From Micromonospora lupini (lineage in GTDB: Bacteria > Actinomycetota > Actinomycetes > Mycobacteriales > Micromonosporaceae): DNA of 64,000 nucleotides. The stretch lies in the NCBI RefSeq assembly GCF_026342015.1, contig NZ_JAPENL010000002.1:1617001-1681000 (forward strand). Reading direction: 5' to 3'. This document shows, in pieces, positions 60,510 through 64,000 of this stretch. Numbering within the stretch: the stretch's first letter is position 1; every line of letters begins with the position of its first letter. A program made the position numbers and the translations under genes. Below the pieces are notes generated by a model. That model saw only the letters and a list, made by a program, of their open reading frames with translations, was not told the origin of the DNA and searched no databases.

Positions 60510-62579
60510 TCAGACCGCGTCGTTGCGGAGCACCAGCACGGCGATGTCGTCCCGGGGCGGCTCGACCGAGAAGTTGATCGCGGCGGCGCGCAGGCGGGCG
60601 GCGACCACGTCCGCCGAGTAGCCGGCCAACGGCGCTGCCGCGTCCCGCAGCCGGTCGGTGCCGAACAGCTCCCGGCCGCGCCGCCGCTCGGTGACCCCAT
60701 CGGTATAGAAGATCAGCGAATCACCCGGCGCGAGAGTGATCTCCGCCGTCGGCGAGGTGATCGTGTCGAGCAGACCCAGCGCCGTGCCCCCGGTGCCGAC
60801 GAAGCGGGCGCCGCCTCCACCGGCCAGCAGCACCGGCCGGTCGTGCCCCGCCAGGTGCAGAGAGACGTCCAGGTGATCACCGTCACCCGGCCCGACCGCC
60901 GCCAGGGCCAGCGTGCAGTACCGGCCGCCACCCCGCTCGACAAGTGTCTCGTTGAGCCGGGCCAACGCCTCCGGCAGCGGCTTGCCGTCGCCGACAAGCA
61001 CCCGGATCACGTCGCGGACCAGCCCTGTCACCGCCGCTGCCTGGACGCCCTTGCCCGAGACGTCGCCGATCACCACGAGCCAGCGCCCGTCGGGCAGCGG
61101 CACCACGTCGTAGAAGTCGCCACCCACCTCGGCGTCGTCGCCTGTCGGCACGTACTCGGCGGCGAAGCCGATGCCGTCCACCACTGGCAGCACCGGCGGC
61201 AGCAGGGACTGCTGGAGCGTCTGCGCGACCCGTCGACGCTCGGCGTGGATCCGGGCGTTCTCGATCGCCAGCGCGGCCCGCCGGGCCACGTCCTCAAGCA
61301 CCGCCACCTCGTCCGGGTCGTGCCGGTGCCGTTGGTGCCGGCCCACCGCCAGGGTGCCGAGCCGCTGGCCACGGGCGATGAGCGGGACCGCGAAACCCTC
61401 CATCGGCCCGCCGAGCGGGATCTGCGCCGCGCTGCGGGACGCCTCGCGCAGCCGGGCCTGGATGGAATCCTGGCCGGTCTCCGCCAGCACCTTGTGCAGT
61501 TGCGGCAGCATCGACTCGTCGGCGTGGCTGGCCGCCGCCAGCCGCAGCCGGCCCCACTCGTCGGTGGTGTGCACCGCGCACCACTGACCGAGGCGGGGCA
61601 CCACCAACTGCGGGATCAGCGCCATGGTCAGCTCGACGTCCAGCGACTGGGCGAGCAGTTCGCTCGCCTCGGCCAGGAACGTCAGCCACGCCTGCCGGCG
61701 TACGTCCGCCCGGCGCAGCCGGTCGTTCTCCAGGTGCAGCGACAGGCGCTCCGCGGTGAGCACCGCCAGCGGCCGGGCGTACGCCGACGGCGCGGCGTCC
61801 AGCTCCAGCTCCCCGGCGTACGGGCGGTGCACAGTCAACGGCACCCGCAGCAGCTCGCTGTCGGGGCGGGCCTGCCGGCCGAAGCGGGCCAACAACTGTC
61901 GGCCCTGACCGTCGCCCCGGTCCAGGCGGATCGCGCCGCCGGCCGCGCCTACCATCTCGGCGACCCGGCTGAGCAGGCTGGTGGCGAAGTCGGGAAGCGG
62001 GTCGTCCGCGTACACGTCGGGGGCGGTCTGCATGAGTTCGCTCATCGCGCCGGCGCTCGGCGCCGAGCTGTCGACGGCTCCGGGGTTGCCCGCCATCGAC
62101 GTGCCGCCGGCGCTGGATCCGGCCGCCGGCTCGGCCCCGGGTCGGTCCAGCCGGAACCAGACGCCCTTGCCCGTCGGCAGGTACGTGGTGCCCCAGCGGC
62201 TGGCGAAGTGGTCGACGAGCAGCAGCCCGCGACCCCGCTCGGAGACCTCGTTGATCTCGGTCGCGTCGTTGCGGGTGCCGACGGTCAGCTCGTCGTTGCC
62301 CGAGCTGGGCGCGAAGTCGGAGACGGTCACGGAGAGCCCGACACCGTCCGCGACGACCTCGATGTCCAGTTCGGTGCCGGCGTGCTCGACGGCGTTTGTG
62401 GTCAGCTCGGTGGTGAGCAGCAGCGCCTCGTTGACCAGGTCGTCCAGGTGCGCCTCGGCGAGGACGGAGCGGACGACCGCGCGGGCGGCGGCGGGCGTAC
62501 GGCGGTCGGCGGGCAGGCGGACACGCCGGGCGGCCCCGCTCCCGGCCCCGGCCGTCGCGGCCCCCGCCTCGGCTGACAT
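60510..62579 (-). CDS. HATPase-GAF-SpoIIE PP2C phosphatase
   Basis: 689-residue soluble signalling protein, ATG at 62579 with GGAGG upstream. Domains: N-terminal RsbW-like HATPase (LVNEALLLTTELTTNAVEHA, VSDFAPSSG, SERGRGLLLVDHF), one or two GAF domains (about 200-470; RQAWLTFLAEASELLAQSLD, FAVPLIARGQRLGTLAVGRH), and a SpoIIE PP2C domain (AEVGGDFYDVVPLPDGRWLV, IGDVSGKGVQAAAVTGLVRD, IFYTDGVTERRRG, PPRDDIAVLVL). It could both phosphorylate and dephosphorylate STAS partners in response to a GAF ligand. Divergent from the HAMP kinase. Confidence 0.9.
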   Translation of the reverse strand: MSAEAGAATAGAGSGAARRVRLPADRRTPAAARAVVRSVLAEAHLDDLVNEALLLTTELTTNAVEHAGTELDIEVVADGVGLSVTVSDFAPSSGNDELTVGTRNDATEINEVSERGRGLLLVDHFASRWGTTYLPTGKGVWFRLDRPGAEPAAGSSAGGTSMAGNPGAVDSSAPSAGAMSELMQTAPDVYADDPLPDFATSLLSRVAEMVGAAGGAIRLDRGDGQGRQLLARFGRQARPDSELLRVPLTVHRPYAGELELDAAPSAYARPLAVLTAERLSLHLENDRLRRADVRRQAWLTFLAEASELLAQSLDVELTMALIPQLVVPRLGQWCAVHTTDEWGRLRLAAASHADESMLPQLHKVLAETGQDSIQARLREASRSAAQIPLGGPMEGFAVPLIARGQRLGTLAVGRHQRHRHDPDEVAVLEDVARRAALAIENARIHAERRRVAQTLQQSLLPPVLPVVDGIGFAAEYVPTGDDAEVGGDFYDVVPLPDGRWLVVIGDVSGKGVQAAAVTGLVRDVIRVLVGDGKPLPEALARLNETLVERGGGRYCTLALAAVGPGDGDHLDVSLHLAGHDRPVLLAGGGGARFVGTGGTALGLLDTITSPTAEITLAPGDSLIFYTDGVTERRRGRELFGTDRLRDAAAPLAGYSADVVAARLRAAAINFSVEPPRDDIAVLVLRNDAV

Positions 62580-62787
62580 CCCCGTATCCTCCACCGTTCC
62601 CCCGCCGGGTGCCAAGCCGATGCCCGATCGGCGGGGGCGGGCGTCGGCGGCTGGGCCACGGTCCAGAGGACAGCGGCAGCCACGAGCCCTTCCGGTGACA
62701 AGCGCCACTCGGCGAGGTCTGTGCCGGGTTGGGCGTCGCCGGGGGGATCGCGGAGGCCACCAGGGCCGACCGGCGGGTCGCGCACCC

Positions 62788-62816
62788 TGGCACTACGGCG
62801 CGCGCGGGCACAATAT
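62788..62816 (+). promoter_or_regulatory. Candidate promoter of the HAMP kinase gene
   Basis: TGGCAC (62788-62793), 17-bp spacer, CAATAT (62811-62816), about 50 bases before the ATG at 62867. It is the only AT-containing hexamer in the 287-bp divergent spacer, which otherwise shows nothing. Confidence 0.45.
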
Positions 62817-62866
62817 GGGGTGCCGGTGTGTCCGTACGGGCACGGCGCCCCCGAGTTGAGCGAGGA

Positions 62867-64000
62867 ATGATGACCACGGCGAAGCAGTCGGTCGCGGACC
62901 CGTCCGCGCCCGACCACGAGGCGCTCCTCGGTGAGTTGACCGAGGCGCTCCGGCGGATCGGTCGCGGCGACCTGAAGGTCCGGCTGCCCCGCCGTGCCGG
63001 CGCGGCCGGCGAGGTGGCGGACGCCTTCAACGAGGTGGTCTCGCTCCAGGAGCGGCAGTACCTGGACCTGCGGCGCATCAGCCGGATCGTCGGTCGGGAC
63101 GGTCGGCTCACCGAGCGCCTCGACGACGAGGGGCTTGACGGCTCCTGGGCGGAGGGGCAGCGGGCGATCAACTCGCTGATCGACGACCTGGGTCGACCGA
63201 CAACCGAGATCGCCCGGGTCATCGTGGCGGTCGCCGACGGCGACCTGTCCCAGCACATGGCGTTGGAGATCGACGGTCGGCCGCTGCGCGGCGAGTACCT
63301 GCGCATCGGGCGCACGGTGAACACGATGGTCGACCAGCTCTCGTCGTTCTCCAACGAGGTGACCCGGGTGGCCCGCGAGGTGGGCACCGAGGGCAAGTTG
63401 GGCGGCCAGGCCGACGTCCGGGGTGTCGCCGGCACCTGGAAGGACCTCACCGACTCGGTGAACACCATGGCGTCGAACCTGACCGGCCAGGTGCGGTCGA
63501 TCTCGCAGGTGGCGACGGCGGTGGCCAAGGGCGACCTGTCGCAGAAGATCACGGTCGGCGCGCGCGGCGAGGTCGCCGAGTTGGCCGCGACTATGAACTA
63601 CCTCACCGACACGCTGCGGCTATTCGCCGAGCAGGTGACCCGGGTGGCCCGCGAGGTGGGCACCGAGGGCAAGCTCGGCGGCCAGGCCGAGGTGCCGAAC
63701 GTGGCGGGCACCTGGAAGGACCTGACCGACAGCGTCAACTCGATGGCGTCGAACCTGACGGCCCAGGTCCGCAACATCGCGCAGGTCTCCACGGCTGTCG
63801 CGCGCGGTGACCTCTCGCAGAAGATCACGGTGGCGGCGCAGGGCGAGATCCTGGAACTCAAGGACACCGTCAACACGATGGTGGACCAGTTGTCGTCGTT
63901 CGCCGACGAGGTGACGCGGGTGGCCCGTGAGGTGGGCATCGAGGGCAAGCTGGGCGGTCAGGCGCAGGTGCGTGGGGTCTCCGGCACGTGGCGGGACCTC
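62867..64000 (+). CDS. Tandem-HAMP sensor kinase, 5' part (runs off the window)
   Basis: The first 378 codons of a long cytoplasmic signalling protein. The ATG at 62867 has GAGG directly upstream; ATG 62870 is the next codon. After an N-terminal helical region, HAMP units of 92 residues repeat: VTRVAREVGTEGKLGGQA, then VAGTWKDLTDSVNTMASNL, then AKGDLSQKITV. The GTG of VTRVAREV occurs at 63359, 63635 and 63911, exactly 276 bp apart. Large actinobacterial proteins of this design usually end in GAF, HisKA, HATPase and receiver domains, which lie outside this window. The frame is open to the last base. Divergent from the PP2C protein, with which it may signal. Confidence 0.88.
   Translation, partial: MMTTAKQSVADPSAPDHEALLGELTEALRRIGRGDLKVRLPRRAGAAGEVADAFNEVVSLQERQYLDLRRISRIVGRDGRLTERLDDEGLDGSWAEGQRAINSLIDDLGRPTTEIARVIVAVADGDLSQHMALEIDGRPLRGEYLRIGRTVNTMVDQLSSFSNEVTRVAREVGTEGKLGGQADVRGVAGTWKDLTDSVNTMASNLTGQVRSISQVATAVAKGDLSQKITVGARGEVAELAATMNYLTDTLRLFAEQVTRVAREVGTEGKLGGQAEVPNVAGTWKDLTDSVNSMASNLTAQVRNIAQVSTAVARGDLSQKITVAAQGEILELKDTVNTMVDQLSSFADEVTRVAREVGIEGKLGGQAQVRGVSGTWRDL

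Overview
The window is a 64 kb stretch of very GC-rich chromosome with dense, often translationally coupled genes (ATGA/GTGA overlaps), many GTG starts and several apparently leaderless promoters. The gene families point to an actinomycete, most likely Micromonosporaceae (Micromonospora or a close relative): a DUF574-type SAM methyltransferase, a TIGR03086/DinB-like protein, an Eis-type acetyltransferase, actinobacterial Rsb/SpoIIE signalling and a Tad-type pilus locus. The genus is inferred from these families and composition, not from a marker gene.

Layout. 0-5.6 kb: a large secreted GH87 alpha-1,3-glucanase, an enoyl-CoA hydratase and a Rieske/DUF2231 membrane protein. 6-16.6 kb: a complete Tad (Flp-type) pilus or secretion locus on the minus strand (two secreted accessory proteins, CpaB/SAF, TadZ, TadA, TadB, TadC, a Flp-like pilin, two TadE-like and one TadG-like pseudopilins, and a LysM membrane protein), with the prepilin peptidase divergent. 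16.6-21 kb: PAP2 phosphatase, a small Cys-rich protein, DUF574 methyltransferase, LtrA, and a MarR-GNAT fusion. 21-25.8 kb: an IclR-linked sugar ABC importer whose two permeases are fused into one polypeptide and which has no local ATPase. 25.9-27.9 kb: argS preceded by a candidate arginine leader peptide and attenuator. 28-32 kb: ECF sigma / zf-HC2 anti-sigma / ABC exporter operon. 32-45.9 kb: a mosaic of single genes (cupin, tRNA-Lys, epimerase, beta-helix lipoprotein, ZIP transporter, Eis, PP2C phosphatase, mini-LuxR/LAL, XRE-cupin with BenE, GNAT, DUF2171-like, small SOS-box-linked protein, MscL, FadR-type regulator with a CynX/NimT-type MFS). 45.9-52 kb: an RsbR-RsbS-RsbT stressosome operon extended with an HATPase-PP2C protein, a histidine kinase and a receiver-PP2C output protein, opposite an RsbV-like antagonist. 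52-56.7 kb: AraC regulator, TIGR03086 protein and a PadR-controlled ABC exporter. 56.9-64 kb: oligopeptidase B-like S9 peptidase, a GlcE-like FAD oxidase behind a candidate LexA box, a GAF-HATPase-SpoIIE phosphatase, and the 5' part of a tandem-HAMP kinase that runs off the window.

Themes. Partner-switching signalling recurs at 37.7, 45.9-52 and 60.5-64 kb and probably forms one or more general-stress networks. The intergenic space carries at least nine long inverted repeats (arms 15-30 bp), several in recognisable two-copy families and many with GATC in the arm; four lie between convergent genes. The candidates most worth testing are the argS leader peptide, the paired SOS-like boxes, the fused permease, the noncanonical Flp pilin, the degenerate RsbT-like domain in the kinase of the stressosome operon, and the hairpin families.
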